A stretch of 39,545 nucleotides of DNA from Firmicutes bacterium UBA5227 (GTDB lineage: Bacteria > Bacillota > Clostridia > Tissierellales > Sedimentibacteraceae). Both the position numbers and the translations under genes were made by a program. Where the stretch lies: contig DHUT01000010.1 of assembly GCA_002409285.1 (NCBI GenBank), positions 1 through 39,545 on the forward strand. Direction: 5' to 3'. Under the pieces are notes generated by a model. That model did no database searches and was not told the origin of the DNA. It saw only the letters and a list, made by a program, of their open reading frames with translations. Of the stretch, positions 32,134-39,545 are shown piece by piece. How positions within the stretch are numbered: the first letter of the stretch is position 1; every line of letters begins with the position of its first letter.

Positions 32134-33396
32134 ATGGGAAGTTTTATAATTCAAGGAAGCAATAAACTTGAGGGAATCGTTGATATAGGCGGATCAAAAA
32201 ATGCTGCTCTTCCTATTTTAGCAAGCACTGTAATATGCGGAAGAGAATATCTTCTTGACAATATACCGGATATAGAAGATGTAAGAGATATGTTGGAAAT
32301 CCTGAGAATCATGGGATGTTCTGTCCAATATGATAATGGTGTAGCATTAATTGATACCAGAGGGTTAAATACCTATAAGGTTCCTGATAAGCTGGTAAAG
32401 AAAATCAGATCGTCAATAATTTTAATGGGTGCTGTACTGCAGAGAACCGGTAAAGTTGAAATAGCATTTCCGGGTGGATGTGAAATAGGGCTTAGACCTA
32501 TAGACCTTCATTTGAAGGGATTAAGAAAACTTGGAGTTGAAATAACCGAGAAGAGTGGAATTCTGGTCGGTTCGGTGAATGAAACTGAAGGCTGTGAAAT
32601 TTTGCTTGATTATCCCAGTGTGGGAGCAACAGAAAATATAATGTTATATGCTGTTGGGGTATCCGGAAAAACAGTAATATACAATCCGGCGAAAGAGCCC
32701 GAAATTGTGGACTTGCAGAATTTTTTAAGGGTTTGTGGTTATTCTGTCAACGGAGCTGGAACAGGCGCAATTACTATTGAAGGAAAAAACATTGAATATA
32801 CTGAGACCGTGGAATATAAGATTATCCCCGATCGTATTGAGGCAGGAACTTATTTGAGTGCAGCCGCATCGATGAAGAGCAAAATTTACATAAGAAACAT
32901 TGAAAAATCTCATTTTAAGTCCATAACTTCAATATATGAGGATGCAGGATGCAAAATAAGAGAAACACACGGAACCATTGCAATTTCTAATGACAGACGT
33001 CTAAATGCAATAGAAAAGGTCACTACGCAGCCATATCCGGGGTTTCCCACAGATATGCAGGCACAATTCATGGCGTCTATGTCGCTGGCTGACGGAATAA
33101 CAATAGTAGAAGAAACTGTTTTCGACAGCAGATTTAAGCACGTGCCTGAGCTTCAGAAAATGGGAGCTAACATTACAATCATAGGAAGAGTTGCCGTGAT
33201 AGAAGGAATGGAAAAACTGTACGGAGCAGAGGTTGAATCAAAAGACCTAAGAGGCGGTGCAGCATTGGTGATAGCAGCATTGGGAGCAGAAGGCACCACT
33301 AAGATTAATAATATTCATCATATTAACAGAGGATATGAAAAATTTGTAAATAAACTGCAAAATTTAGGCGCAATAATAACTGAAGTTGATGATTGA
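32134..33396 (+). CDS. murA: UDP-GlcNAc 1-carboxyvinyltransferase MurA
   Basis: MurA moves enolpyruvate from phosphoenolpyruvate to UDP-GlcNAc, the first committed step of peptidoglycan synthesis and the target of fosfomycin. It has 420 residues with the two-domain EPSP-synthase fold. The active-site Cys is residue 116 (FPGGCEIGLRP), so fosfomycin sensitivity is expected. Other landmarks are GGSKNAALPILAST and YPGFPTDMQAQFMA. It lies where Bacillus has murB; the murG-murA-ftsQ order is known in Clostridia. GGAGGG is 6 nt before the ATG. Confidence 0.96.
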   Translation: MGSFIIQGSNKLEGIVDIGGSKNAALPILASTVICGREYLLDNIPDIEDVRDMLEILRIMGCSVQYDNGVALIDTRGLNTYKVPDKLVKKIRSSIILMGAVLQRTGKVEIAFPGGCEIGLRPIDLHLKGLRKLGVEITEKSGILVGSVNETEGCEILLDYPSVGATENIMLYAVGVSGKTVIYNPAKEPEIVDLQNFLRVCGYSVNGAGTGAITIEGKNIEYTETVEYKIIPDRIEAGTYLSAAASMKSKIYIRNIEKSHFKSITSIYEDAGCKIRETHGTIAISNDRRLNAIEKVTTQPYPGFPTDMQAQFMASMSLADGITIVEETVFDSRFKHVPELQKMGANITIIGRVAVIEGMEKLYGAEVESKDLRGGAALVIAALGAEGTTKINNIHHINRGYEKFVNKLQNLGAIITEVDD

Positions 33397-33402
33397 AGGT
33401 TA

Positions 33403-33470
33403 TCATCATGAGCAGTAGCGAAGGATCTCATCTTTAAGTATGTGATTCTTCCCTGCGGTTCAGAATAGCA
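33403..33470. repeat. Palindromic-repeat family, copy D
   Basis: The left arm (33403-33430, ending GCGAAGGATCTCA) and right arm (33442-33470, GTGATTCTTC ... TTCAGAATAGCA) are imperfect inverted repeats around about 11 nt. They have the same sense as the ends of the element at 4054. A separate 7-bp hairpin TGATGAT/ATCATCA (33387-33408) straddles the murA stop. Confidence 0.5.
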
Positions 33471-33496
33471 ATGAAGGTGAACTGTAGGTAGATAAA

Positions 33497-34312
33497 ATGG
33501 CAAAAGATAAGAAAAAGAGTAAAAAACGTAAGAAAAAGAAGATCAAGAAAAAATTCAGGAAGCTATTTGTCAGTACAGCGGCTTTTATTGTAGCTGCTGT
33601 AGTTGTCATTTTTTGTTGCAGGTACATTTATTACGAAACAGATTACTTTAACGTAAAAGAAGTTCAGGTTTCAGGTAACAGCATATATACCAGGGACTAC
33701 ATTAAAACAAAGTCACAGATAGAAGATGGGGAAAAAATATTCAGCATTGACAGGCGCAGGGTTAAAGATATCATCGAAGATGAAGTCTATGTAAAAAATG
33801 CCAGAGTTGTTTATGAGCTTCCCAACAGAATGTTAATAGAGCTTACAGAGAGACAGGAAAAATATCAGGTATTTTACAATAACGAATACATAGTTACTGA
33901 TAAGGACGGATTTGTCCTGCGCACCGGAAGTGAAAAAAACGAATTAATAACTATTGAAAGTTTGGAAGATGTATTATACAATATAGGAGAAACCATACAA
34001 ATTACAGGAGTTGAAAATGTCAGCAGTATTTTCGATACAGTTGATTATATAAATGACGAATTTGGAACAGAAACAGTTAAGGGTCTCTATATAGACTCTG
34101 ATAACAGTTTTTTACTGGAAACTGAATATGGAACATACATAAGAATCAGACTGGATGAAGACATTAAGTATCAGATAGTCTTTGCGATGAAAATAATAAA
34201 TGAAAGGCTTAACAACAACCTGATGGTAGTAAACGGCCTTATAGATTTTACAAAAGGGGACAGCCCGGTTTATGCAGAAGACTTTAAAAGGGAGGATAAA
34301 ATCAATGAATAA
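33497..34312 (+). CDS. ftsQ: Division protein FtsQ/DivIB
   Basis: A bitopic septum protein that joins the FtsL/DivIC scaffold and stabilises the division machine. It has 271 residues. A very Lys-rich cytoplasmic tail (about 2-25) is followed by one membrane helix (about 29-47), a POTRA domain (from about 55, FNVKEVQVSGNSIYTRDYIK) and the FtsQ/DivIB beta domain. Position before two DUF881 genes and sbp matches divIB in Bacillus. The ribosome site is weak (TAGGTAG). The end overlaps the next gene by 8 nt. Confidence 0.9.
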   Translation: MAKDKKKSKKRKKKKIKKKFRKLFVSTAAFIVAAVVVIFCCRYIYYETDYFNVKEVQVSGNSIYTRDYIKTKSQIEDGEKIFSIDRRRVKDIIEDEVYVKNARVVYELPNRMLIELTERQEKYQVFYNNEYIVTDKDGFVLRTGSEKNELITIESLEDVLYNIGETIQITGVENVSSIFDTVDYINDEFGTETVKGLYIDSDNSFLLETEYGTYIRIRLDEDIKYQIVFAMKIINERLNNNLMVVNGLIDFTKGDSPVYAEDFKREDKINE

Positions 34313-35018
34313 GCTATGGCAAAAAGGAATGCTGTTTGGAATAAGTGTGGTTCTGGGAATAATATTAATGACACAAATACAAACAACAAACAATGTTTTG
34401 GGAAATGAAGATCCTCAGGAAATAGCATCAGATTTAAACAATGAACTGGCAGAACTGACTCTTGAAAAAAATGAACTCAGAGATGAGCTTGATGAGCTTA
34501 GAAAAGCATCACAGAAAAGTCAGGAAGAGCTTGATGTAAGAGAAGGTGAAATCCAGAGGCTTACCGAAGAACTCCAAAAACAAAAAATATTGTCCGGGTA
34601 CTCTGAGGTTAAAGGTAAAGGCACAATTATAACAATTGACTCAGAGCCTAATTCCTATGTAAACCTGTCCACAAGCCATCAGTTTATTTTAGCTCTCATA
34701 AGTTACTTAAACAATGCAGGGGTTGAAGCAATATCAATTAACGGGCAGAGATATACAAACTATACAGAAATTGTTCCAGTGTTGGATCACATAAACGTAA
34801 ATGGAGTCGCCATGGTTTTGCCATTGGAAATAAAGGCAATAGGAAATGAGCAGACAATAAAGGCATCATTAAATTTTGTGGGAGGCATAGTGACCCAAAT
34901 GAAAGAAAGAGGATATATTATTGAAATAGAAAGCTCTCCGGAAGTATTTATCAATGCATATGACGGTAAAAGAGAATTCAAATATGCCTCGCCCATAACA
35001 AATGACGAAGAAAATTAG
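34305..35018 (+). CDS. DUF881 protein, YlxW-like
   Basis: A 237-residue membrane-anchored protein of unknown function. One helix lies at about 10-25, followed by a coiled coil (about 39-90) and the DUF881 domain (from SGYSEVKGKGTIITID, with GVEAISINGQRY). The arrangement ftsQ-DUF881-DUF881-sbp is that of divIB-ylxW-ylxX-sbp in Bacillus, so a link to division is probable but unproved. I chose ATG 34305, behind AAGGGAGG, over an in-frame codon at 34272 that lies deep inside ftsQ. Confidence 0.8.
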   Translation: MNKLWQKGMLFGISVVLGIILMTQIQTTNNVLGNEDPQEIASDLNNELAELTLEKNELRDELDELRKASQKSQEELDVREGEIQRLTEELQKQKILSGYSEVKGKGTIITIDSEPNSYVNLSTSHQFILALISYLNNAGVEAISINGQRYTNYTEIVPVLDHINVNGVAMVLPLEIKAIGNEQTIKASLNFVGGIVTQMKERGYIIEIESSPEVFINAYDGKREFKYASPITNDEEN

Positions 35019-35775
35019 AATAGTTAGAATGGAGGAGATTCATATAAAGATCAAGACCATAAATATTTTTCTTGCTATACTGGGTTTCATCACAGCATTG
35101 TTTATAGTTAATGGTGTAGATGCAAACATAGATGAAAACACCATATATGTTATAAAAAATCTGGATCATTACGAAAAAAATATAGAAGATATGAGAAACA
35201 TTGTTGAAAATCTCAGAGAAGAAGTAAATATTGAAAAAAAAGATATAGACAGCTATGAAAATATTAGCTATTTGGACGATATTATAAGTATAAACGCACA
35301 AATAGAGGAGCTGAAGTTTTATAACGGCTTTACAGATGTGAGAGGACCGGGAATATATTTAAAGGTTTCAGACAGTACAAGCGAAGATGAAAGCCTTGAC
35401 ATAATGGAAAGAATAATACATGATGTGGATATTACAGTACTGCTGAACGACTTAAAAGCTGCCGGTGCGGAAGCAATCGACGTTAACGGCAAAAGGATTA
35501 TAAACATATCTGAGGTTGTATGCGCAGGTCCCATACTTAGAATAAACGGTGAAGCGGTGCCAGCCCCTTTCATTATAAGAGCTATAGGAGATATGGAAAG
35601 CCTGTACGAATCTATAACAGAAGAAGGTACATATGCTTATAATCTGAAAAGTAATTATGGAATGGAAGTAGAGTCAATTAAGGTTTATAACATGAGCATC
35701 CCCAGGTATAAACGTTACGGATATGATTATGGAGATGGTTATGAAGTTAAATATGCGGACATCGTAGAAAGGTAA
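35002..35775 (+). CDS. DUF881 protein, YlxX-like
   Basis: The second DUF881 protein, 257 residues as drawn. A membrane helix lies at about 21-38, then a coiled coil (about 48-80) and the DUF881 domain (GFTDVRGPGIYLKVSD ... GAEAIDVNGKRIIN ... VPAPFIIRAIGD). The C terminus is Tyr-rich. The start is uncertain. ATG 35002 overlaps the previous gene, and ATG 35029 follows its stop, but neither has a ribosome site. The only strong one, GGAGGAG at 35031-35037, is 6 nt ahead of an in-frame ATA at 35044 (see findings). Confidence 0.78.
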   Translation: MTKKIRIVRMEEIHIKIKTINIFLAILGFITALFIVNGVDANIDENTIYVIKNLDHYEKNIEDMRNIVENLREEVNIEKKDIDSYENISYLDDIISINAQIEELKFYNGFTDVRGPGIYLKVSDSTSEDESLDIMERIIHDVDITVLLNDLKAAGAEAIDVNGKRIINISEVVCAGPILRINGEAVPAPFIIRAIGDMESLYESITEEGTYAYNLKSNYGMEVESIKVYNMSIPRYKRYGYDYGDGYEVKYADIVER

Positions 35776-35784
35776 GGGGTAATT

Positions 35785-36138
35785 ATGATATATGTAGTTG
35801 CAGGTATTATTCTCGGCGTATTGGCAGGCTTAAATTTAAACATAACATACAGTCTTGACTATGCGGTATATATTTCGCTTGCTGTTTTAGCGATTATTAA
35901 TACAATTTTTAATATGTTAAATGAAAATGTAAAGGGTGAATTAACGGTTGTCAAAAGCATAATATTTTTGTTAGGTGACCTGATTTTCGGTTTATTGCTG
36001 GGGTATGTGGGAGAACAGTTGGGACTTCCGATTTATCTTGCAGCAGTTTTTGCATTCGGAAATAATATATATAAAAATATAGGCAATTTAACTAATTATT
36101 TGCTTGAAAAATATCATAAAAATAAAGAAAGCCATTAA
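35785..36138 (+). CDS. sbp: Small basic membrane protein Sbp (DUF1290)
   Basis: A 117-residue integral membrane protein with three or four hydrophobic stretches (about 2-20, 26-44, 57-77 and 80-95). It belongs to the DUF1290 family found just before ftsA/ftsZ in many Gram-positives. Function is unknown; the constant place in the cluster hints at division or wall synthesis. It starts 9 nt after the DUF881 gene behind AAGGGG. It is the last gene before the ftsZ promoter, and ftsA, which follows it in Bacillus, is absent. Confidence 0.85.
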   Translation: MIYVVAGIILGVLAGLNLNITYSLDYAVYISLAVLAIINTIFNMLNENVKGELTVVKSIIFLLGDLIFGLLLGYVGEQLGLPIYLAAVFAFGNNIYKNIGNLTNYLLEKYHKNKESH

Positions 36139-36145
36139 AAATGTG

Positions 36146-36174
36146 TATGAAAGTCAAAAAATTTATGGTATAAT
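36146..36174 (+). promoter_or_regulatory. Promoter for ftsZ
   Basis: TATAAT (36169-36174) with TG at 36166-36167 (extended -10). The -35 (TATGAA, 36146-36151, 17-bp spacer) is weak. It gives a leader of about 40 nt before ftsZ. Confidence 0.6.
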
Positions 36175-36222
36175 ACAAAACATAACTATAGAAAAATTTT
36201 CTCTCGTTTAGGAGGTCAATAT

Positions 36223-37308
36223 ATGTTTCAATTTGAGGAACCAACAGAAAGACTTGCGAATATTAAGGTAATTGGAGTAGGAGGGGGCGGAAATAATGCT
36301 GTAAACAGGATGATTGATGCCGGAGTCAGGGGAGTTACTTTTATCAGCGTAAATACGGACAAGCAGGCATTATATACGTCAAAAGCAGAAATAAAGTTTC
36401 AGATAGGCGAGAAATTAACAAATGGGTTAGGTGCCGGTTCGAAACCTGAGATTGGAGAAAAAGCTGCCGAGGAAAATAAACAAGACATAGCTGATTTAGT
36501 TGAAGGTGCCGATATGGTGTTTATAACCGCAGGTATGGGAGGAGGAACCGGAACCGGAGCCGCACCGTACATAGCAGGAATTGCAAAGCAACTTGGAATA
36601 CTGACAGTAGCCGTAGTAACAAAACCGTTTATGTTTGAAGGCAGAAACAGAGCAAAAAATGCAGAAATGGGACTTAAAAGGCTGAAAGAAAACATAGATA
36701 CTCTGGTGGTTATTCCAAACGATAAGCTTCTGGAGATATCAGACAAAAAAACAACCATGCTTGAAGCATTTTCTTTGGCTGATGATGTTTTAAGACAAGG
36801 TATTCAAGGTATTTCAGATTTAATTGCCATTCCGGCAATAATGAATCTGGACTTTGCCGATGTTGAAACCATTATGTCCGGACAAGGTCTTGCACATATG
36901 GGAATCGGACAGGCTACAGGTGAAAACAGAGCGTTGAATGCTGTAAAGCAGGCAATTCAGAGTCCGCTGCTGGAAACATCCATCAACGGTGCCAGAGGAG
37001 TCCTTTTAAATATAACAGGCGGAACAAACATGGGCATACATGAGGTTAATGAAGCGGCAAAGCTTATTGAGGAAGCAGCAGATCCGGAAGCAAACATAAT
37101 TTTCGGTGCGAACATAGATGAAGCAGTGGGAGATTCGGTAAAAATTACAGTTATAGCAACAGGGTTTGCAGAATCCGGTGAAAGTGACAAACCAAGAACG
37201 GTCATGGGTGACAATACAAAACCCGCCAAGGATGATAAGCAGGTACAGAAGGATAATCCCTTTGATTTTCAAATTCCGCCATTTCTAAACAAGAGAAATA
37301 ACATCTAA
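36223..37308 (+). CDS. ftsZ: Cell-division GTPase FtsZ
   Basis: The tubulin-like GTPase that forms the Z ring. It has 361 residues. The nucleotide-binding start IKVIGVGGGGNNAVNRM (about 14-30), the G-box GMGGGTGTGAAP (about 104-115), the T7-loop region (NLDFADVETIM), a short linker and the C-terminal peptide IPPFLNKR, which binds partners, are all seen. The partner FtsA gene is not beside it, so the Z ring may be tethered by FtsA made elsewhere or by SepF. It is preceded by AGGAGG and its own promoter. Confidence 0.97.
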   Translation: MFQFEEPTERLANIKVIGVGGGGNNAVNRMIDAGVRGVTFISVNTDKQALYTSKAEIKFQIGEKLTNGLGAGSKPEIGEKAAEENKQDIADLVEGADMVFITAGMGGGTGTGAAPYIAGIAKQLGILTVAVVTKPFMFEGRNRAKNAEMGLKRLKENIDTLVVIPNDKLLEISDKKTTMLEAFSLADDVLRQGIQGISDLIAIPAIMNLDFADVETIMSGQGLAHMGIGQATGENRALNAVKQAIQSPLLETSINGARGVLLNITGGTNMGIHEVNEAAKLIEEAADPEANIIFGANIDEAVGDSVKITVIATGFAESGESDKPRTVMGDNTKPAKDDKQVQKDNPFDFQIPPFLNKRNNI

Positions 37309-37315
37309 GTGCAAA

Positions 37316-37337
37316 GAGGACCGTTAGGTTCTTTTTT
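37316..37337 (+). terminator. Terminator after ftsZ
   Basis: Stem AGGACC/GGTTCT (one G-U, extended by one or two weak pairs) with loop GTTA, running into T6. Outer arms TGCAA/TTGCA flank the whole. It lies a few bases after the ftsZ stop. Confidence 0.75.
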
Positions 37338-37338
37338 C

Positions 37339-37367
37339 TTGCATTATTTATTTTTATATGGTATCCT
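37339..37367 (+). promoter_or_regulatory. Possible promoter for the ABC-F gene
   Basis: TTGCAT (37339-37344), a 17-bp spacer and TATCCT (37362-37367) with TG one base before it. The -10 matches only four of six positions. Confidence 0.4.
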
Positions 37368-37414
37368 TTTAAAGTTAAAGGCACGAATAATATTATTATA
37401 GTAAGGATGATTAA

Positions 37415-39019
37415 ATGATAACAGTAACAAACTTAAGCCTCCAATTTGGTGGGAGTAAGCTTTTTAACGATGTAAATTTAAAGTTTGTTCCAGGGAATTG
37501 CTATGGAGTTATAGGAGCAAATGGAGCAGGAAAATCTACATTTCTCAAAATATTGTCAGGTGAAATTGAATGTACCACAGGAGAGATAATAATACCTAAT
37601 AATGTTAGAATGTCAGTACTGAAGCAAGATCACTTCATGTATGATGATTTTCCGGTAATGGAAACAGTTATAATGGGCAATAAGAGATTATATGAAATTA
37701 TGAAAGAGAAAGATGACCTTTATGCAAAAGAAGATTTCACGGATGAAGATGGAGTGAAAGCTTCAGTTTTAGAAGGTGAATTTGCTGAAATGAATGGGTG
37801 GGATGCAGAAACTGAGGTTGCTCAGATACTTCAGGGTCTTGGTGTTGGTTCTGAACTTCACTATTCATATATGAAGGATTTAAACGGTGGAGATAAGGTT
37901 AAGGTTATGCTTGCCCAGGCACTGTTCGGACGCCCCGGGATAATTCTTCTTGATGAGCCTACTAACAACCTTGACATAGACTCAATAAACTGGCTGGAAG
38001 ACTTTTTGCTGGATTTTGAAGGCCTTGTAATAGTCGTATCCCATGACAGGCATTTTTTAAATACAGTATGTACACATATAGTCGATATTGACTATAAGAA
38101 AATTAAAATGTATGTGGGAAACTATGATTTCTGGTATGAGTCAAGTCAGCTCATGCAGCAGCTTATGAGAGATCAGAACAGAAAGAGGGAGGACAAAATT
38201 AAGGACCTCCAAAACTTTATCCAGAGATTCTCAGCCAATAAATCTAAGTCTAAACAAGCCACATCAAGAAGAAAACTTCTTGAAAAACTGGAAATAGAAG
38301 AAATGCCGGCATCTTCAAGAAGGTATCCCTTTGTTAAATTTGCTCCTGACAGAGAAGTGGGAAATGAAATACTGACTGTTGAAGGATTATCAAAGACAGT
38401 AGATGGAATTGATGTGTTAAAAAACATTTCATTCAGAGTGAATCGGGATGATAAGATAGCCTTTATCGGTGAAAATGAACTGGCCGAGACAACCTTGTTC
38501 AAGATACTTATTGGTGAGATGGAACCTGACGAGGGAACCATAAAGTGGGGACAGACAATAACTAAATCATATTTCCCGAAAGATAACTCCGAGTTTTTTG
38601 ACGGTATAAATCTAAATTTGGTCGACTGGATGAGACAGTTCTCGGAAGATCAGTCAGAAAGCTTTTTAAGAGGATTCCTGGGTCGTATGCTGTTTTCCGG
38701 AGATGATGCTTTGAAACCGGCAAATGTGCTGTCAGGCGGAGAAAGAGTGAGATGTATGCTTTCAAGGATGATGCTTTCAGGATCTAACGTACTGATTCTC
38801 GACCAGCCCACAAATCATCTGGATCTTGAAGCAATAACTGCATTAAATAACGGATTGATTGACTTTAAAGAAATAGTTCTGTTCTCTTCACATGACCATC
38901 AGTTTATTCAAACCGTAGCCAACAGAATTATTGAACTTACGGAAGATGGTTTGATTGACAGAGCAATGACTTACGATGAATATTTAGAGAGAAAAGAAAA
39001 GAAGCAGAGGGTGAGTTAA
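37415..39019 (+). CDS. ABC-F ATPase (YkpA/YbiT type) with degenerate second ATP site
   Basis: A soluble two-domain ABC protein of 534 residues with no membrane segment; ABC-F proteins bind the ribosome E site and affect translation. Domain 1 has Walker A GANGAGKST (34-42) and Walker B IILLDEP (about 175-181). The linker (about 245-300) is Lys/Arg-rich, as expected for a P-site tRNA-interaction motif. In domain 2, Walker A reads GENELAETT (352-360), with Gly-to-Ala and Lys358-to-Glu changes, and Walker B reads LILDQPTNHLD, with Gln464 in place of the catalytic Glu. The domain 1 signature, which completes that same site, is LNGGD, not LSGG. This suggests one inactive site. It does not resemble antibiotic-resistance ABC-F proteins closely. 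Confidence 0.9.
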   Translation: MITVTNLSLQFGGSKLFNDVNLKFVPGNCYGVIGANGAGKSTFLKILSGEIECTTGEIIIPNNVRMSVLKQDHFMYDDFPVMETVIMGNKRLYEIMKEKDDLYAKEDFTDEDGVKASVLEGEFAEMNGWDAETEVAQILQGLGVGSELHYSYMKDLNGGDKVKVMLAQALFGRPGIILLDEPTNNLDIDSINWLEDFLLDFEGLVIVVSHDRHFLNTVCTHIVDIDYKKIKMYVGNYDFWYESSQLMQQLMRDQNRKREDKIKDLQNFIQRFSANKSKSKQATSRRKLLEKLEIEEMPASSRRYPFVKFAPDREVGNEILTVEGLSKTVDGIDVLKNISFRVNRDDKIAFIGENELAETTLFKILIGEMEPDEGTIKWGQTITKSYFPKDNSEFFDGINLNLVDWMRQFSEDQSESFLRGFLGRMLFSGDDALKPANVLSGGERVRCMLSRMMLSGSNVLILDQPTNHLDLEAITALNNGLIDFKEIVLFSSHDHQFIQTVANRIIELTEDGLIDRAMTYDEYLERKEKKQRVS

Positions 39020-39282
39020 TGATTAAAAAGTGTGCTCAGGAAATGAGCTTTGAGGACTTTAGAGATGCCATAAGTCCGGAAATGCTTAATGAACTGACCA
39101 AAATGAACATTTCTTACAACAGAGCATACAGTATCTTCAAGGATATTTTGGAAGAATCCCAGCTTGACGCAAATGATGACATGGGCACAATGGAAAGCAT
39201 TGTAAGAAATATTATTTTAGATTATACAGATGAAGTGCTGGCTAATGAATTCTCCAAGTATGAAAAACCCTGGGAAGAATAA
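39019..39282 (+). CDS. Small acidic protein of unknown function
   Basis: An 87-residue acidic, mostly helical protein, starting on the last base of the ABC-F stop (TAATG), so the two are translated together. I do not recognise the family. It has one Cys (residue 5), no signal peptide or membrane helix, and a hydrophobic/acidic helix pattern (MESIVRNIILDYTDEVLANEF). Coupling to the ABC-F gene suggests it may assist that protein, but this is inference. Confidence 0.65.
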   Translation: MIKKCAQEMSFEDFRDAISPEMLNELTKMNISYNRAYSIFKDILEESQLDANDDMGTMESIVRNIILDYTDEVLANEFSKYEKPWEE

Positions 39283-39300
39283 AAACAGGACACGGGGACA

Positions 39301-39325
39301 GGGGGCGGTTGATTACTTCGCCCCC
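39301..39325 (+). terminator. GC-rich hairpin after the last gene
   Basis: Perfect 7-bp stem GGGGGCG/CGCCCCC with an 11-nt loop, preceded by a direct GGACA...GGGGACA repetition. No T-tract follows at once, so it is a weak terminator or a small dispersed repeat. Confidence 0.5.
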
Positions 39326-39399
39326 AAAATCTTATATTTTTAAACCATTTTAAACCCTTAAAGAAACAAAATTTAATAATTTAATAATTTAAAAATGTG

Positions 39400-39428
39400 T
39401 TGACAAATAAAAATAAATGTGTTACTAT
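39400..39428 (+). promoter_or_regulatory. Strong promoter at the right edge
   Basis: A perfect TTGACA (39400-39405), a 17-bp spacer and TACTAT (39423-39428). Transcription would start near 39435, in the direction leaving the window. Confidence 0.75.
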
Positions 39429-39456
39429 TTAAACGTATTACAGAGTATTTATGGAT

Positions 39457-39520
39457 TTCACATGTTTTTAGATATTATATGTGTTGCTGTATATAATATG
39501 TAAAAATATGTGAATTTTTT
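39457..39520 (+). terminator. 24-bp hairpin with T6: attenuator or small-RNA terminator
   Basis: Arms 39457-39480 and 39491-39514 match at 22 of 24 positions (start TTCACAT, end ATGTGAA), with a 10-nt loop GTGTTGCTGT, followed directly by T6 (39515-39520). Together with the promoter at 39400 it would make a transcript of only about 85 nt unless read through. No start codon with a ribosome site lies between promoter and hairpin. Confidence 0.7.
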
Positions 39521-39545
39521 ATATACAATGTCAATATAAAAATAT

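Overview
This AT-rich window reads as a stretch of chromosome from an anaerobic, probably spore-forming member of the Clostridia (Firmicutes). Signs of this are ATG, GTG and TTG starts behind strong AAGGAGG-type ribosome sites, a T-box leader before pheST, an L20-type leader before infC, a SpoVD-like PASTA penicillin-binding protein, a DNPR motif in MurE (meso-diaminopimelate wall) and a Bacillus-like division/cell-wall cluster. Gene order and the methylmalonyl-CoA genes would fit a Tissierellia/Sedimentibacter-like organism, but that is a guess. No rRNA, tRNA, CRISPR array, prophage or transposase gene was seen.

Layout. 1-4021: tilS-hpt and ftsH (tRNA lysidine synthesis, purine salvage, membrane protease). 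4153-4647: a prolyl-tRNA editing protein. 4823-8354: a self-contained methylmalonyl-CoA operon (split mutase, MeaB chaperone, epimerase) with its own promoter and terminator. 8485-9734: a small Cys-rich MazG-like gene on the minus strand, a 103-bp tandem duplication carrying two kinds of palindrome, and a membrane-anchored PrcB-like protein. 9906-12715: ftsE-ftsX and an EnvC-like M23 protein, a module that controls peptidoglycan hydrolysis. 12756-14318 (minus): a second FtsH lacking the extracytoplasmic domain. 14401-20449: translation genes, namely infC-rpmI-rplT behind an attenuator, an rRNA methyltransferase, and pheS-pheT behind a T-box. 20511-21251 (minus): lgt.

21620-37337 is the dcw cluster: mraZ-rsmH-ftsL-spoVD, a terminator and fresh promoter, then murE-mraY-murD-ftsW-murG-murA-ftsQ-two DUF881 genes-sbp-ftsZ. 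The order follows Bacillus subtilis, except that murA stands where murB would be and ftsA is absent before ftsZ. Downstream are a two-domain ABC-F protein whose second ATP site is degenerate, a small unknown gene, and, at the right edge, a strong promoter followed about 30 bp later by a 24-bp hairpin and T6.

Most genes are ordinary housekeeping genes. The most unusual signals are non-coding: the 9000-9199 duplication, the right-edge promoter/hairpin, a family of degenerate palindromic intergenic repeats (at about 4054, 9771, 25693 and 33403), and three GTGG motifs exactly 21 bp apart in front of mraZ. Among proteins, the ABC-F degenerate site and the ectodomain-less FtsH stand out. I found no clear new multi-gene system.
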